This document shows positions 55,123 to 64,000 of a stretch of DNA of 64,000 bases, piece by piece. Within the stretch, counting starts at the first letter, position 1. Each line of letters begins with the position of its first letter. A program made the position numbers and the translations under genes. The notes under the pieces were generated by a model. The model searched no databases. It saw only the letters and a list, made by a program, of their open reading frames with translations, and was not told the DNA's origin. This DNA comes from Jejubacter calystegiae (GTDB lineage Bacteria > Pseudomonadota > Gammaproteobacteria > Enterobacterales > Enterobacteriaceae), in the NCBI RefSeq assembly GCF_005671395.1, contig NZ_CP040428.1, positions 5,032,185-5,096,184 on the forward strand, in the 5' to 3' direction.

Positions 55123-56329
55123 CATCCTTATTTCTTCCGGACGCCCCACTTTCCGGCGTATCCTGCAACGCATCAGCATTCTTAGCGTTGCGACCGCCAT
55201 GATCGCCTGCTGGCTGTTTCTGAGCATCGCATCCGTACTAACGCTTAAACAGTATGCTCAACAAAATATGCAGCTGTTAGGGGTAACGGTCAGCCATAGC
55301 CTGGAAGCGGCAGTTGCCTTCCGGGATGTCGGCGAAATTCATGAGACCCTTACCGCTCTGGGCCGGCAGCAGCAGTTTTCTTCTGCTCTGGTCCGCGACA
55401 GTGAAGGCCGCCCGATCGCCCGCTGGCCGGCAACACCGCGTCCGCGCCCCAAAACGCCCGATGCCCTGATCCAACGCTGGCTGCTGCCGGATCCGGTGGT
55501 ACAGACCGTCTGGTATGATGGCGTGCCCGTCGGCGAAGTACAGCTGACGGCGAAAGGCCGGCTCATCACCCACTTTATCTGGCTGTCGCTGGCGCTGCTG
55601 ACCGGTTTTCTCATTCTTGCATCTGCCCTGTCGCTGGCCATCAGCCACTATTTTCATCGTGGACTGGTTCAGGCATTACAGAACATCACCGAAGTGGTGC
55701 ATGACGTCCGCCAGAATCGTCACTTTTCCCGGCGCGTCAAACCCGAGCCTATCGAGGAGTTCCAGCGTTTCGCCCATGATTTTAACTGCCTGTTGGATGA
55801 AATGGAGCAGTGGCAGAAGCAGCAGCAGCGCCACAGCGCCTCACTGCGTAAAAGCGCGTTACACGATCCGTTAACCGGGCTGGCAAACCGAGCCGCCTTT
55901 CGGGAAGCCCTAGAAAAGGTGCTTACCGATCCGCTGCAGCGCACCCATCATGCGCTGCTGTTTATGGATAGCGATAACTTTAAGCAGATTAACGACAATT
56001 GGGGACACGCCGCAGGCGATCGGGCACTCAGGGAGATCGCCGGCCGCCTGCTGCGCTTTTCCGCCCGCCGCTATCCCACCTTTCGACTGGGCGGCGACGA
56101 ATTCGCCATGCTCATCTCAGATGTCACCACCGATGAGCAGATCCAGCGGCTAATCTCCCGGCTCGGCTATCTGTTTGTTCCCCCTATGCCGCTACGCAAC
56201 GGCGAGGCCATTAGCCTCTCTCTGAGCGTCGGCTATGCCCTGGTAGAACCGGACTCAACCTCTGAGAGCCTACTGGAGATCGCCGACAGCAGCATGTACC
56301 ACAATAAGAAACTGCGTCGGGGACGCTGA
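55115..56329 (+). CDS. dgcN: Diguanylate cyclase DgcN (YfiN)
   Basis: 404 aa. TM1 (about 22-45), periplasmic sensor domain (about 46-150; SVLTLKQYAQQNMQL), TM2 (about 155-180), a HAMP-like segment (FSRRVKPEPIEEFQRFAHDFNCLL in pieces) and a GGDEF domain (about 245-400) with DPLTGLANR and intact RLGGDEFAML; no inhibitory RxxD at the usual place. The start ATG 55115 overlaps the yfiR stop; a longer open frame from 54914 only reads through yfiR debris. No strong ribosome site precedes the ATG, in line with former coupling to yfiR. yfiB, the usual third gene, is absent. Confidence 0.93.
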   Translation: MSNILISSGRPTFRRILQRISILSVATAMIACWLFLSIASVLTLKQYAQQNMQLLGVTVSHSLEAAVAFRDVGEIHETLTALGRQQQFSSALVRDSEGRPIARWPATPRPRPKTPDALIQRWLLPDPVVQTVWYDGVPVGEVQLTAKGRLITHFIWLSLALLTGFLILASALSLAISHYFHRGLVQALQNITEVVHDVRQNRHFSRRVKPEPIEEFQRFAHDFNCLLDEMEQWQKQQQRHSASLRKSALHDPLTGLANRAAFREALEKVLTDPLQRTHHALLFMDSDNFKQINDNWGHAAGDRALREIAGRLLRFSARRYPTFRLGGDEFAMLISDVTTDEQIQRLISRLGYLFVPPMPLRNGEAISLSLSVGYALVEPDSTSESLLEIADSSMYHNKKLRRGR

Positions 56330-56369
56330 AAACCACCGGTTGAGGTGGATCATCAGCGCCCCCTGACCA

Positions 56370-57743
56370 TCAGGCGCCGACCGGTGCCTGACTCCTTGTC
56401 CGATGCCAACGGGCAAGGTCCGCCGCCAGAAACAGCGCCAGACTCACGCCCATCACCGGCAGCGTCAGGCCCAACAGCAACGCGGTGACAAAGGTCACGC
56501 CACGGCCTACAGAGCTCAACCCCAGCCAGGCATTCACCAGAGTCAGCGCCGGATTCACCTGTCCCGGCGCCGGGCGTCGGCGCCACCACATCCGGTAACC
56601 CAACAGGATCAGCACGCACAGCGCAGTGCCAAAGGCCATTAACGCCAGTTGGTTAGCCAGACCGAACAGAATCCCCATATGGAAATCGACACCCCAGCGC
56701 GTCAGCTTAGCCATGAGCGGAAATTCACTGAAGCGCGTCCGATCAATAACGGTCAGGGTATGGGGATTCACCGCCGCCGCATCCACCTGCGTAGGCCAGC
56801 GACGGTCGATCTCATTGACCGTCCACGCCCGATCCGTCGTCTTCGCCGGTCGAATCTCCACCCTGGCTGCCTGAATACCCGCCTGACGCGCCGCGGACAG
56901 CACTGCGTCAAACAGTCCGTTATCCAGTCCGGGCTCCGCCATCGTCATTCCATGGTGACCACTGTGATGCCCGGCATGGGGATCGTTATCCGCAGGCTCT
57001 CCTCTCAGCGATGCATTGACCTGGGGCGTCATCCAGTCCATCGCGGCCCGTAGCTGGTTAACATTATCGCCCGCCCAGCGCGACCAGGTCAGCCCGGTGG
57101 CGGAAAAGAGCAGCAATCCAACCAGCAGTAACCACCCCAGAGCCACGTGCCAGCGACGCTGATTGACAAACGCATTATGGCGGGTCGGTTTACGCTGGCG
57201 CGGTGGCCGGGTCAGAAACCAGAGCGCGATCCCTCCCAGCGCGGCGATCCACATCCAGGATGCCGCCAGTTCACTGTAGTTACGCCCGATATCCCCCAGC
57301 CACAGCGAGCGGTGCAGATTATCGATCCACAAACGCAGCGGCAGAATCCCGCTGGTACCGTAGACCGTCATATCGCCTTTCACCTCCAGAGTGACGGGAT
57401 CGATAAACAGGCTGCGGGTTTCCGATGCGCCGAGTTGCGGATCGCTGAACATGACCCGGGTGGTTTCCCCCGTCTGCGATGCCGGACGCACCGCCTGCAC
57501 CGGCAATGGAGCACCAGCAGCCTGGCGGGCGACCGCCACCTGGTCCGCCAGCGGGTGAGGCGAGCCTTTAACACTTGTCGTCAGCGCATCGCGAAACAGC
57601 CACGCCTCAAGCTGGGGCGTGGCGACATAGAGCGTTCCCGAAAGAGCCGCGATAAATATGAAGGGCCCGACAAACAGGCCAATATAGAAGTGGAGCCGCC
57701 GCAACAGGTTTACCCATGCCTGGCGGGATGCACGTTGAGTCAT
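56370..57743 (-). CDS. PepSY-associated membrane protein, PiuB type
   Basis: 457 aa with four or five transmembrane helices: about 16-38 (FYIGLFVGPFIFIAALSGTLYV), 160-180, 205-225, 355-380 and 410-435. PepSY-type periplasmic regions lie between. A His-rich loop near 265-280 (HAGHHSGHHG) suggests metal contact. Proteins of this group (PiuB, FoxB/FsrB types) are linked to ferric-siderophore reduction or copper handling. Start set at ATG 57743 with AGGAAAG upstream. 62 bp downstream of a DUF2946 gene. Confidence 0.8.
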   Translation of the reverse strand: MTQRASRQAWVNLLRRLHFYIGLFVGPFIFIAALSGTLYVATPQLEAWLFRDALTTSVKGSPHPLADQVAVARQAAGAPLPVQAVRPASQTGETTRVMFSDPQLGASETRSLFIDPVTLEVKGDMTVYGTSGILPLRLWIDNLHRSLWLGDIGRNYSELAASWMWIAALGGIALWFLTRPPRQRKPTRHNAFVNQRRWHVALGWLLLVGLLLFSATGLTWSRWAGDNVNQLRAAMDWMTPQVNASLRGEPADNDPHAGHHSGHHGMTMAEPGLDNGLFDAVLSAARQAGIQAARVEIRPAKTTDRAWTVNEIDRRWPTQVDAAAVNPHTLTVIDRTRFSEFPLMAKLTRWGVDFHMGILFGLANQLALMAFGTALCVLILLGYRMWWRRRPAPGQVNPALTLVNAWLGLSSVGRGVTFVTALLLGLTLPVMGVSLALFLAADLARWHRTRSQAPVGA

Positions 57744-57805
57744 TAGCTTTCCTTTATGCAAATCATAACGGGCCACAGCCCGAAGGCAGCAGCCAAAACA
57801 AAGGG

Positions 57806-58168
57806 TTAATGCAAAGCACTCAACGCAGGTGGGGCACGGCAAGGCGGTCGGGACCAGAGAAAACGGGAAAACGCCCGGCGCCGCGCCGGGCTGGCGACCT
57901 CGCGCCAGCGGCCGCCTCGGGCTACCAGCAATGCCAGCAGCGGCCAGAGAATGCCGGGAACGTGACTCAGAAGCACGCAGTAGCCGCAGGCTTCGGCGTG
58001 ATCGATATGCAGGCCGGAAGAGTCTGGCATCATCATGCCAGGATGCATGACGTGGCCTGCGTGGGACATATCGGCGGCAGTATGGTGACGTAGCGCGATC
58101 GAGATCTGCGGCGCCACCACGATAAGCATCATGGCGAACAGCGCAAGTCGCGCCGCGTAGCGCATCAT
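57806..58168 (-). CDS. DUF2946 family membrane protein
   Basis: 120 aa with an N-terminal hydrophobic segment (LALFAMMLIVVAPQISIAL), a His/Met-rich middle (HHTAADMSHAGHVMHPGMMM), ACGYC motif and a second hydrophobic segment (ILWPLLALLVA). DUF2946 proteins occur beside copper- or iron-related TonB receptors and PepSY proteins; His/Met richness fits copper. The ATG pair at 58165-58168 is the likely start. The Arg/Pro-rich tail is poorly conserved. Confidence 0.72.
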   Translation of the reverse strand: MMRYAARLALFAMMLIVVAPQISIALRHHTAADMSHAGHVMHPGMMMPDSSGLHIDHAEACGYCVLLSHVPGILWPLLALLVARGGRWREVASPARRRAFSRFLWSRPPCRAPPALSALH

Positions 58169-58270
58169 CCTGCCCGAACGTCTCCGCACCCGTTAACCAC
58201 CCGTCTGCCTGTGAAAGGCGGCTATTGTAATGGATTTATTGCTTCGTAGTTAAATAATGTGTGACTACTG

Positions 58271-59236
58271 TTACTCTCCCCCCAGGGTCGCCAGACCCGG
58301 TACACCGCGGGCGCTATGGGCAGAGCTGACACCATCGATCACCGCGCTGGCGACCGCCTGGGCGGCCAGCATACCGACAATGGTCACCGATGCCGCCACG
58401 CCGTCGGTAGTGGCGGCAAACAGCGTGTCGCCATCGCTCATGGTATGTACCGGCCAGATGGTACGAGCCAGGCCGTCGTGAGCCATCTGCGCCACTTTCG
58501 TCATTGCGGTTTTATCCAGACGGGCATTGCAGCAGACCACGCCAATTGTGGTATTGGCGCCCGAAGAGAATTCCGCGCCTCCTTCAGCCCTCAGCGCCAG
58601 GGAAGGCAAATCCAGCAACTGGCCCTGTTCATCACAGGCGCCTGCCAGCCGCTGACCGTTATCCGGATCCCGCACTTCTCCCAGCGCATTCACGACCACC
58701 ATAGCCGCCACCCGTAGCCCACCGGGCCCGGCCACGCAGGCGCTGCCGATACCGCCTTTCATCGCCCGCGATATACCGATCATTTTGCCCAGCGTGGCAC
58801 CCACGCCAGCGCCAGTATTACCGGAAGCAAAAGGCGCACGAGAAGCCAGCTGCGCCGCCCGATAGCCCATGGCGGCATCGGGCCGCACCCGGGGATCGCC
58901 AAAATTGAGGTCGAAGATCACCGCAGCCGGGACGATCGGCACCCGCCCATAGCCAGTCTCGAAGCCTCTGCCCTGCTCTTCCAGCCAGCGCATAACGCCA
59001 CTGGCGGCATCCAGCCCAAAGGCGCTACCGCCGCTTAGCACCAGCGCATCGACCTTCTGAACGGCATTAACGGGATTCAGTAGATCCGTTTCCCGGGTTC
59101 CCGGCGCCGCGCCCCGAACATCCACACCGCATACCGCCCCCTGCCCGAATAGCACCACGCTACAACCGGTCTGGGCTTCTGCATCCTGAGCGTGGCCAAC
59201 GCTGACGTCTGGAATATCACAAAGCGATCCCGCCAT
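58271..59236 (-). CDS. P1 family (S58, DmpA-type) aminopeptidase
   Basis: 321 aa. N-terminal VSVGHAQDAEAQTGCSVVLF, then ALVLSGGSAFGLDAASGVMRWLEE and GNTGAGVGATLGK, typical of DmpA/BapA beta-peptidyl aminopeptidases. The autoprocessing site is expected at NTTIGVVCC, with Thr as N-terminal nucleophile instead of Ser, as in close relatives. No signal peptide. It probably acts on small D- or beta-peptides; substrate unknown. Downstream of, but separated by a terminator from, the autotransporter. Confidence 0.82.
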   Translation of the reverse strand: MAGSLCDIPDVSVGHAQDAEAQTGCSVVLFGQGAVCGVDVRGAAPGTRETDLLNPVNAVQKVDALVLSGGSAFGLDAASGVMRWLEEQGRGFETGYGRVPIVPAAVIFDLNFGDPRVRPDAAMGYRAAQLASRAPFASGNTGAGVGATLGKMIGISRAMKGGIGSACVAGPGGLRVAAMVVVNALGEVRDPDNGQRLAGACDEQGQLLDLPSLALRAEGGAEFSSGANTTIGVVCCNARLDKTAMTKVAQMAHDGLARTIWPVHTMSDGDTLFAATTDGVAASVTIVGMLAAQAVASAVIDGVSSAHSARGVPGLATLGGE

Positions 59237-59290
59237 GGTTTCTGCCTTCTGTTGGTGAACTTATGCTGAGTATGGCCGCTACCAATAAAA

Positions 59291-59321
59291 ACGGCTGACG
59301 ATCCCGTTCGATCGTCAGCCG
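59291..59321 (-). terminator. Autotransporter gene terminator
   Basis: On the minus strand CGGCTGACGATCGAACGGGATCGTCAGCCG (two perfectly paired 11-base arms) followed by TTTTTATT, 20 bp after the autotransporter stop. Confidence 0.93.
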
Positions 59322-59341
59322 AGTGTGAGCGGGTCGGAAAA

Positions 59342-62335
59342 TCAGAACTGATACTTCAGCCCCAGGGTTCCCTGTGTATCGCTATAGCCTTTATCGCCCA
59401 GCTGCTGAGCCACATTGCCCCACAGATTCAAACGCTGAGTCAGTTGCCCTTCAACGCCCACTTTCAGCTCGCCGATGTTTTTCGCGCCGCGCATCTCGTT
59501 CGATGCATTGCCCATCTTCACGCTGTAGTTCTGGGTGTTATGGATCCAGTTGGCCTCAACGAACGGCTGGAAGGTGCGATCTTTACCGTCATCGACCTGG
59601 CTGTGGCCGCTGATATAACCTCGCACGCCCACGCGGGTCAGCCAGTTATCGTCGGTTCTGTCAGAGACCCGGGTACCATTATGCTCACGGTGATTTCTGG
59701 CATTAACATCCATCCAGACAACCTGCGCTTTCGGCTGGACCCAGTAGCTGGCGCGCGCGCTTTCACCCAGCTTAATGCTATAGCCCCCTTCCAGCGAGGC
59801 GGTAAAGCCGCGGGATTTATACTTCTCGGTGGCCAAATGGTCGCCCATCACCTTATTGTCGAACCAGTTATAGAGTACCCAGCTATCCAGGTAAGCGCCG
59901 CTCTTATCGACCTGGTTGGCGTACCAGGTGCCATAAAGACCCACGCTATAGCCAGTCACCTGACCGCGGGAGCCATAGTCGGTAATACTGGAGCGAGTGC
60001 GGCTGCGGCTATTGCCGTAACCGGCCATGGCACCGAGATGCCAGCGATCCAGACCATCACTGCTCCACTGCGCCAGATCGCCGCCTATCTGCATCACGTA
60101 AGTGCTGCTCTGGGTGTGTAACTGACCGCTGCGATCTTTAAAGCGAGTATGCCCCCCAACGTGACGCATCCACAGGCTGGTGACTCGCTGTTCGCCGGTC
60201 AGCGCATCGGTGTACTGCGTTTCGCCCAGTCGATCGTGCAGACGGGTGATAAACATGGTGTTAGCCGCATAGTTGTTGGCGATATAGCTGGCGGACTCCG
60301 GACGGAACTGATGTACCGGTTCGGGCTGCGGATTATGCGGTTCCGGGATCGGCTCTGGTGTGGGTTCCGGCATCGGCTCTGGCGTTGGCTCTGGCGTTGG
60401 CTCCGGGACAGGCTCTGGCGTCGGTTCCGGATCGGGCGTCGGTTCCGGATCGGGCTTCGGCTCAGGTTCTGGTTTCGGTTCAGGCTCCGGCTTCGGTTCA
60501 GGCTCCGGCTCGGGTCCAGGCTCAACCGGCGTCACGTAACTGGTCAGATACCAGTTTTTCTCTTTCTTCACCACATTATAGTCGTAAGCCCCCGCCACGA
60601 TACGACCCTGTTTGGTAAAGGTGCCGTCTGAATTCCCGGCGACGTTAACGATCTCAATACCTTCCACCGTTTGTTCACCGGTACCACCCACATTATTGAC
60701 CGACACCTGGGTATTCCCCGCAGTGTTGCCCTGAACGATCAATTTATCCGTGGGTGAACCATCGCCATTCAGGACGGTATTGAATGCGATCGTACCACCA
60801 GCCCCTGTGTAGTCGCCGACCACGGTCAGCGTCTGGAAATTCCCATCCTGATGTTGGAAATTAACCGCTGCGCCACTATTAAGCGTAAGCCGGGTTAGCG
60901 TCGAGTCAGCACGCAGATTCCAGGAAGCGTCGTTCATGACCAGGTCGAAATTTCCGGTATCACCAAGAAATGAGGCTCCATTCCAGACCGAGCCAGCGGT
61001 CATGTTGAGTTTAATATGGCTGTCTCCCAATGAGGCATCGGTTCCGGAAGAGAGGATATCGCCATTAATGTTATACCGCCCCCCGGCGGAACCATCGATA
61101 ACGCCGCCCGAATTCGCGTATATCGCGTAGCTAGTGGCATCATGATTACCCGCCATCGTAATAGTGCTACCATCAGACAGCGTTATTTTTCCTTTATTGG
61201 CATAAAGGCCATGGGGAGATAACGCTGTCGCACTGGTTTTTTCGGTGCCTGAGACAGTGATAACGTTATTTGCCCCCAGGGTTACTGCCCCGGTATTATT
61301 GGCATAGACTGCCGATGCGCTTTTACCCGTGGTAGAAATTTCGGCATTATCACCAGTGGTTACCTTAGCCTCTTTGGAATACGCATAAATACCATGTGAC
61401 GTATCTCCTTCTGTGAATATTTTCAGCCCATCGCCGGTATTAACATACGCGCCATTATATGAATAAATACCATGAGCGCTATTTCCTTTGGTGGTCAGCG
61501 TTGCGGCATCGCCCAATACAACCCCAGCCCCACCATGACTGTAGACCGCCGAGCCTGAAAGCCCTGACGTCTCAACAATAGCCCTGTCACCAAGCTGTAT
61601 ATAGGAACCATCACTACCAGAGCGCAGACCATAACCCGAACTGCCTTCTGTCACAATACGAGCATCATGACCAACGATAATATTATTTTTCGCCAGTGTA
61701 GAGTCTTTCATGGCATTCGCGGTTATGCCATAGCCACCGGTTCCTGTAACCTTAATATTTAATCCATCACCAACGTGAATATTCGCAGAACCCAGCCAAC
61801 CATTTCCTCCACTATAAGAAGAATAACCGGCATTTATTCCATCGCCACTGCTTCCATTGACAACAATCGAGGCATCATCACCAACAATAACCACCACCGG
61901 ATTACCAGGGGTATTAGTGCCGTGAGTGCGGATGCCATCCACATCTTTTCCTGCGTTAGCCGAATTTTTCGATTGTGTAGTAATGGATAGCCCATCACCA
62001 AAAACCAGGACCGGACTTCCAGATTTATTATTCTGGATTGCAGTCACGGTATGTTCAAATGCCTCCATACCTGGCCCATTTAGCGAAACATTATCGCCAT
62101 ATACGGCTATGGTTCCCGCATCCCATTTGTAAACATAGTTTCCTGGCGACAGTTTCTGGTAATTCGACGATGCTGAAGCCGGAAGTAAATCACGAATAGA
62201 CTGGGGGAGCAGAGATGAATCTCCATTCGCCGGTAAAGATTCCAGCCCAGATGAGGCGTAAGCATTAAAAACAAATGAGGATATTGCTGCGGATACTGCA
62301 ATTGCCAACGGGGAATAACGTCTGTGTCTTTTCAT
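59342..62335 (-). CDS. Autotransporter, pertactin-like (type Va secretion)
   Basis: 997 aa from ATG 62335, preceded by GGAAAG; an ATG 14 codons upstream is less likely. Signal peptide about 1-28 ([19 protein letters not shown]). The passenger (about 30-590) has repeats around G-D-x-A/L-x-I-x-T-x-G-x-S-x-x-G-I-Y-A/S, consistent with a beta-helix, then a pertactin-like stretch ([27 protein letters not shown]). A Pro-Glu/Pro-Lys linker of about 70 residues (630-700) and a C-terminal 12-stranded beta-barrel (about 715-997, ending GLKYQF) follow. No protease motif in the passenger; adhesion or aggregation is likely. Confidence 0.93.
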   Translation of the reverse strand: MKRHRRYSPLAIAVSAAISSFVFNAYASSGLESLPANGDSSLLPQSIRDLLPASASSNYQKLSPGNYVYKWDAGTIAVYGDNVSLNGPGMEAFEHTVTAIQNNKSGSPVLVFGDGLSITTQSKNSANAGKDVDGIRTHGTNTPGNPVVVIVGDDASIVVNGSSGDGINAGYSSYSGGNGWLGSANIHVGDGLNIKVTGTGGYGITANAMKDSTLAKNNIIVGHDARIVTEGSSGYGLRSGSDGSYIQLGDRAIVETSGLSGSAVYSHGGAGVVLGDAATLTTKGNSAHGIYSYNGAYVNTGDGLKIFTEGDTSHGIYAYSKEAKVTTGDNAEISTTGKSASAVYANNTGAVTLGANNVITVSGTEKTSATALSPHGLYANKGKITLSDGSTITMAGNHDATSYAIYANSGGVIDGSAGGRYNINGDILSSGTDASLGDSHIKLNMTAGSVWNGASFLGDTGNFDLVMNDASWNLRADSTLTRLTLNSGAAVNFQHQDGNFQTLTVVGDYTGAGGTIAFNTVLNGDGSPTDKLIVQGNTAGNTQVSVNNVGGTGEQTVEGIEIVNVAGNSDGTFTKQGRIVAGAYDYNVVKKEKNWYLTSYVTPVEPGPEPEPEPKPEPEPKPEPEPKPDPEPTPDPEPTPEPVPEPTPEPTPEPMPEPTPEPIPEPHNPQPEPVHQFRPESASYIANNYAANTMFITRLHDRLGETQYTDALTGEQRVTSLWMRHVGGHTRFKDRSGQLHTQSSTYVMQIGGDLAQWSSDGLDRWHLGAMAGYGNSRSRTRSSITDYGSRGQVTGYSVGLYGTWYANQVDKSGAYLDSWVLYNWFDNKVMGDHLATEKYKSRGFTASLEGGYSIKLGESARASYWVQPKAQVVWMDVNARNHREHNGTRVSDRTDDNWLTRVGVRGYISGHSQVDDGKDRTFQPFVEANWIHNTQNYSVKMGNASNEMRGAKNIGELKVGVEGQLTQRLNLWGNVAQQLGDKGYSDTQGTLGLKYQF

Positions 62336-62855
62336 CTGCCACTTTCCTTGATCTGCAACGTTGGTAAAAACTCTCAACCCACATCGTTACGATTATTTCC
62401 AACCATAACTATTTATAAAGGCAGCCGGTCTTACTCTCCTCATACATTTAATTAAAGAAAGAACTTATCTAAAAATTTGTTTACCTTCCTGATGATTGAC
62501 GTTTACGCTACAACCCTTGCTGCTTTAAAATAGCAACTCACGATCATGTGGTTTTCTCATCTCGTTCGCCATCACATGGATATCTACAGCACCAGGATCC
62601 AATAACTGAAACAACATCTCTACAAAAAAAGTAAAAATCAACAATCTGATGTTAATCTAGCATCACAATTGTCGATTTTCCCCTCAGTTATGATCACTTA
62701 ATAAAAAATCAAAACAATATATACAACCACATGTTTTACAACGATTTTTGTTATTTCTTAGGTTTCCTTATATCGCAAATTTACATTAAGCCTATTCTTA
62801 TTTTGTTAGTTACGTGTAAAGTCTATAGAATAGTCCTAAACGGAAGGAAATTGTT
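62336..62855. promoter_or_regulatory. AT-rich divergent region between autotransporter and regulator
   Basis: About 520 bp, markedly AT-rich with several A/T tracts and no supported gene on either strand. It must hold the promoters of both divergent genes and, by inference, sites for the ToxR-like regulator; I could not identify a repeated operator by eye. Confidence 0.5.
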
Positions 62856-63707
62856 GTGCTCAGGTTAATGCATTCAGAAAAAGGATATCTGATTAACCAC
62901 AGCGTTGAATTCAGACCTAACGAGAGATCGCTTTATAATCGACTCACTGAGAATGAGGTTCATCTGCAACTTCCGGCTACGCTATGCTTTCTGTATTTAA
63001 TTAAAAATACAGGGAAAGTGTCGCCACAAAGAGAGTTGATTGCCGCTGGCTGGGGGGATAATAATGGAGGAACCTCACCGAATACCTTCTATCAAACCAT
63101 ACTGACACTACGTAACTCACTGCAAAACGTCGGCTTACCGCGCGACACCATTAAAACCATTTCACGACGCGGCATGATGCTGTCTGAAACGACGGCGATC
63201 GCGCGACTGACTGCCTGTGAAGCAGAGGAAGATGATGCTCCCCCGCTTATCACGCCATTAAGCATACCGGATGAGCCCATACCACAGCCTGTAGAATCCA
63301 GCGCTCTCCCGGCCATCGGTGCAGCACAATCACCGGACAAAGCGCCGATCAGAGCCGCCGGCAAAGCGCGAATGCTGCTGATAAGCTATCTGATGGCCGG
63401 GCTGTTTCTGTTCTTTATTCTGTTTAATACCGAACCTGCCCCCATTTTCAGCCACTATCTGCCACTCTCCATGCAGTTGCAGAAGGAGCAATCCTGCCGC
63501 ATTTTTTACGAGCCGAATGAGGTGTTCGTTGATTACTACCTCAGCTATATGCTCGCACACCGGGAGCTGTGCAAAAACCAGGCAACGCTCTATCTTTCCG
63601 GCCTGAGCAGCAGTAATAAAATCACCGCGTTTGTCTGCAGTAGCGACTTGCGCACCAATCCCCACGCCGTGTGTTCCACCTGGTTGAGCGTCTATCATGA
63701 AAAGTAG
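62856..63707 (+). CDS. ToxR/CadC-type transmembrane transcriptional regulator
   Basis: 283 aa. The N-terminal winged helix (about 20-112) shows ENEVHLQLPATLCFLYLIKN, RELIAAGW, SPNTFYQTILTLRNSL and IKTISRRGMML, the OmpR/ToxR DNA-binding pattern. A Pro-rich linker (125-165), one transmembrane helix (about 172-190, MLLISYLMAGLFLFFILF) and a periplasmic domain with four Cys follow. Start is GTG at 62856 with GGAAGG eight bases upstream; an in-frame ATG is at 62868. It is divergent from the autotransporter and overlaps the next gene by 11 bp. Role as its activator is inferred. Confidence 0.82.
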   Translation: MLRLMHSEKGYLINHSVEFRPNERSLYNRLTENEVHLQLPATLCFLYLIKNTGKVSPQRELIAAGWGDNNGGTSPNTFYQTILTLRNSLQNVGLPRDTIKTISRRGMMLSETTAIARLTACEAEEDDAPPLITPLSIPDEPIPQPVESSALPAIGAAQSPDKAPIRAAGKARMLLISYLMAGLFLFFILFNTEPAPIFSHYLPLSMQLQKEQSCRIFYEPNEVFVDYYLSYMLAHRELCKNQATLYLSGLSSSNKITAFVCSSDLRTNPHAVCSTWLSVYHEK

Positions 63708-64000
63708 ATCAATACTTCTGCTTGCGGTTCCGGTACTGATTATCGTGGCGGCGATCGTTCGCTGGTACGCCTGGAGCAACCCCACCATTCACTGTAGCGG
63801 CCAGGTCACCTGGGAAATCGGCAGGGAGACCTTTTCGGGTAATCTGAGCTACCAGTTAAAAGATGGAGAGGGACTGGCAATACTTTCCGGCGTGCTTAAA
63901 AGTGCCAACCGTAGCTGGAGCCTGGGCCGCAGTATCTATTTTAGCTATACCCACCGCCATAACGCTTATCTGCTGAGCTCAGGAAAGGTCGTTCCTTCAC
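63697..64000 (+). CDS. Membrane-anchored periplasmic protein, partial (ToxS/PsaF-like partner)
   Basis: 101 codons visible, continuing beyond the window. One N-terminal transmembrane segment (about 5-24, ILLLAVPVLIIVAAIVRWYA), then a periplasmic beta-rich sequence with CSGQVTWEIGRETFSG. It starts inside the end of the regulator gene (11-bp overlap), so the two are translationally coupled. The plan matches ToxR-ToxS and PsaE-PsaF pairs, where the second protein protects or tunes the regulator. Too short and diverged for a family name. Confidence 0.65.
   Translation, partial: MKSRSILLLAVPVLIIVAAIVRWYAWSNPTIHCSGQVTWEIGRETFSGNLSYQLKDGEGLAILSGVLKSANRSWSLGRSIYFSYTHRHNAYLLSSGKVVPS

Overview
This window is chromosomal DNA of a member of the Enterobacteriaceae. 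The gene order is that of the Escherichia coli 57-59 min region (mltF-tadA-pgpC ... yfhH | yfhL-acpS-pdxJ-recO-era-rnc-lepB-lepA-rseCBA-rpoE | nadB-trmN6-srmB-grcA-ung-yfiF-trxC-tapT-patZ-pssA-yfiM-kgtP | rrn | clpB-yfiH-rluD-bamD-raiA-pheL-pheA-tyrA-aroF | dgcN). The proteins are clearly diverged from E. coli, so it is another genus that the sequence alone does not let me name. The rRNA operon at the rrnG position carries tRNA-Ile/tRNA-Ala instead of tRNA-Glu, and its 23S gene has an intervening sequence.

Layout. (1) 1-5293: end of mltF, tadA, pgpC, then a MurNAc import and catabolism unit (murP, murQ) divergent from the RpiR-family regulator yfhH, with paired candidate operators between them. 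(2) 5294-15059, accessory island between yfhH and yfhL: a dead IS3-family element, an AT-rich secreted DUF3472-type protein, and a phage-derived block. The block reads (minus strand) Q-type antiterminator, four ~109-bp tandem promoter/terminator-like repeats, lysozyme, esterase, GH20 hexosaminidase, holin, Rz/Rz1, terminator, neck-type tail protein and a broken contractile-sheath gene. A divergent S24 repressor closes it. There are no integrase, terminase, portal or capsid genes; the layout fits a decayed tailocin (phage-tail bacteriocin) better than a prophage. (3) 15060-38782: housekeeping core, including translation factors, RNA processing, envelope-stress control, NAD synthesis, DNA repair, acetylation and phospholipid synthesis. 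(4) 39045-44628: complete rrn operon with promoters and terminator. (5) 44714-54446: ClpB with a sigma-32 promoter, BAM lipoprotein, ribosome hibernation factor, and Phe/Tyr biosynthesis with the pheL attenuator and TyrR boxes. (6) 54735-64000, second variable region: a degenerate yfiR followed by an intact dgcN (yfiB absent), a DUF2946/PepSY membrane pair, an S58 aminopeptidase, a large autotransporter with a Pro-Glu linker, and a divergent ToxR/ToxS-like membrane regulator pair cut by the window end.

The strongest candidates for something new are the lysis-module block with its repeat array and two carbohydrate-active cargo genes, the loss of YfiR beside an intact diguanylate cyclase, and the regulator pair next to the autotransporter.
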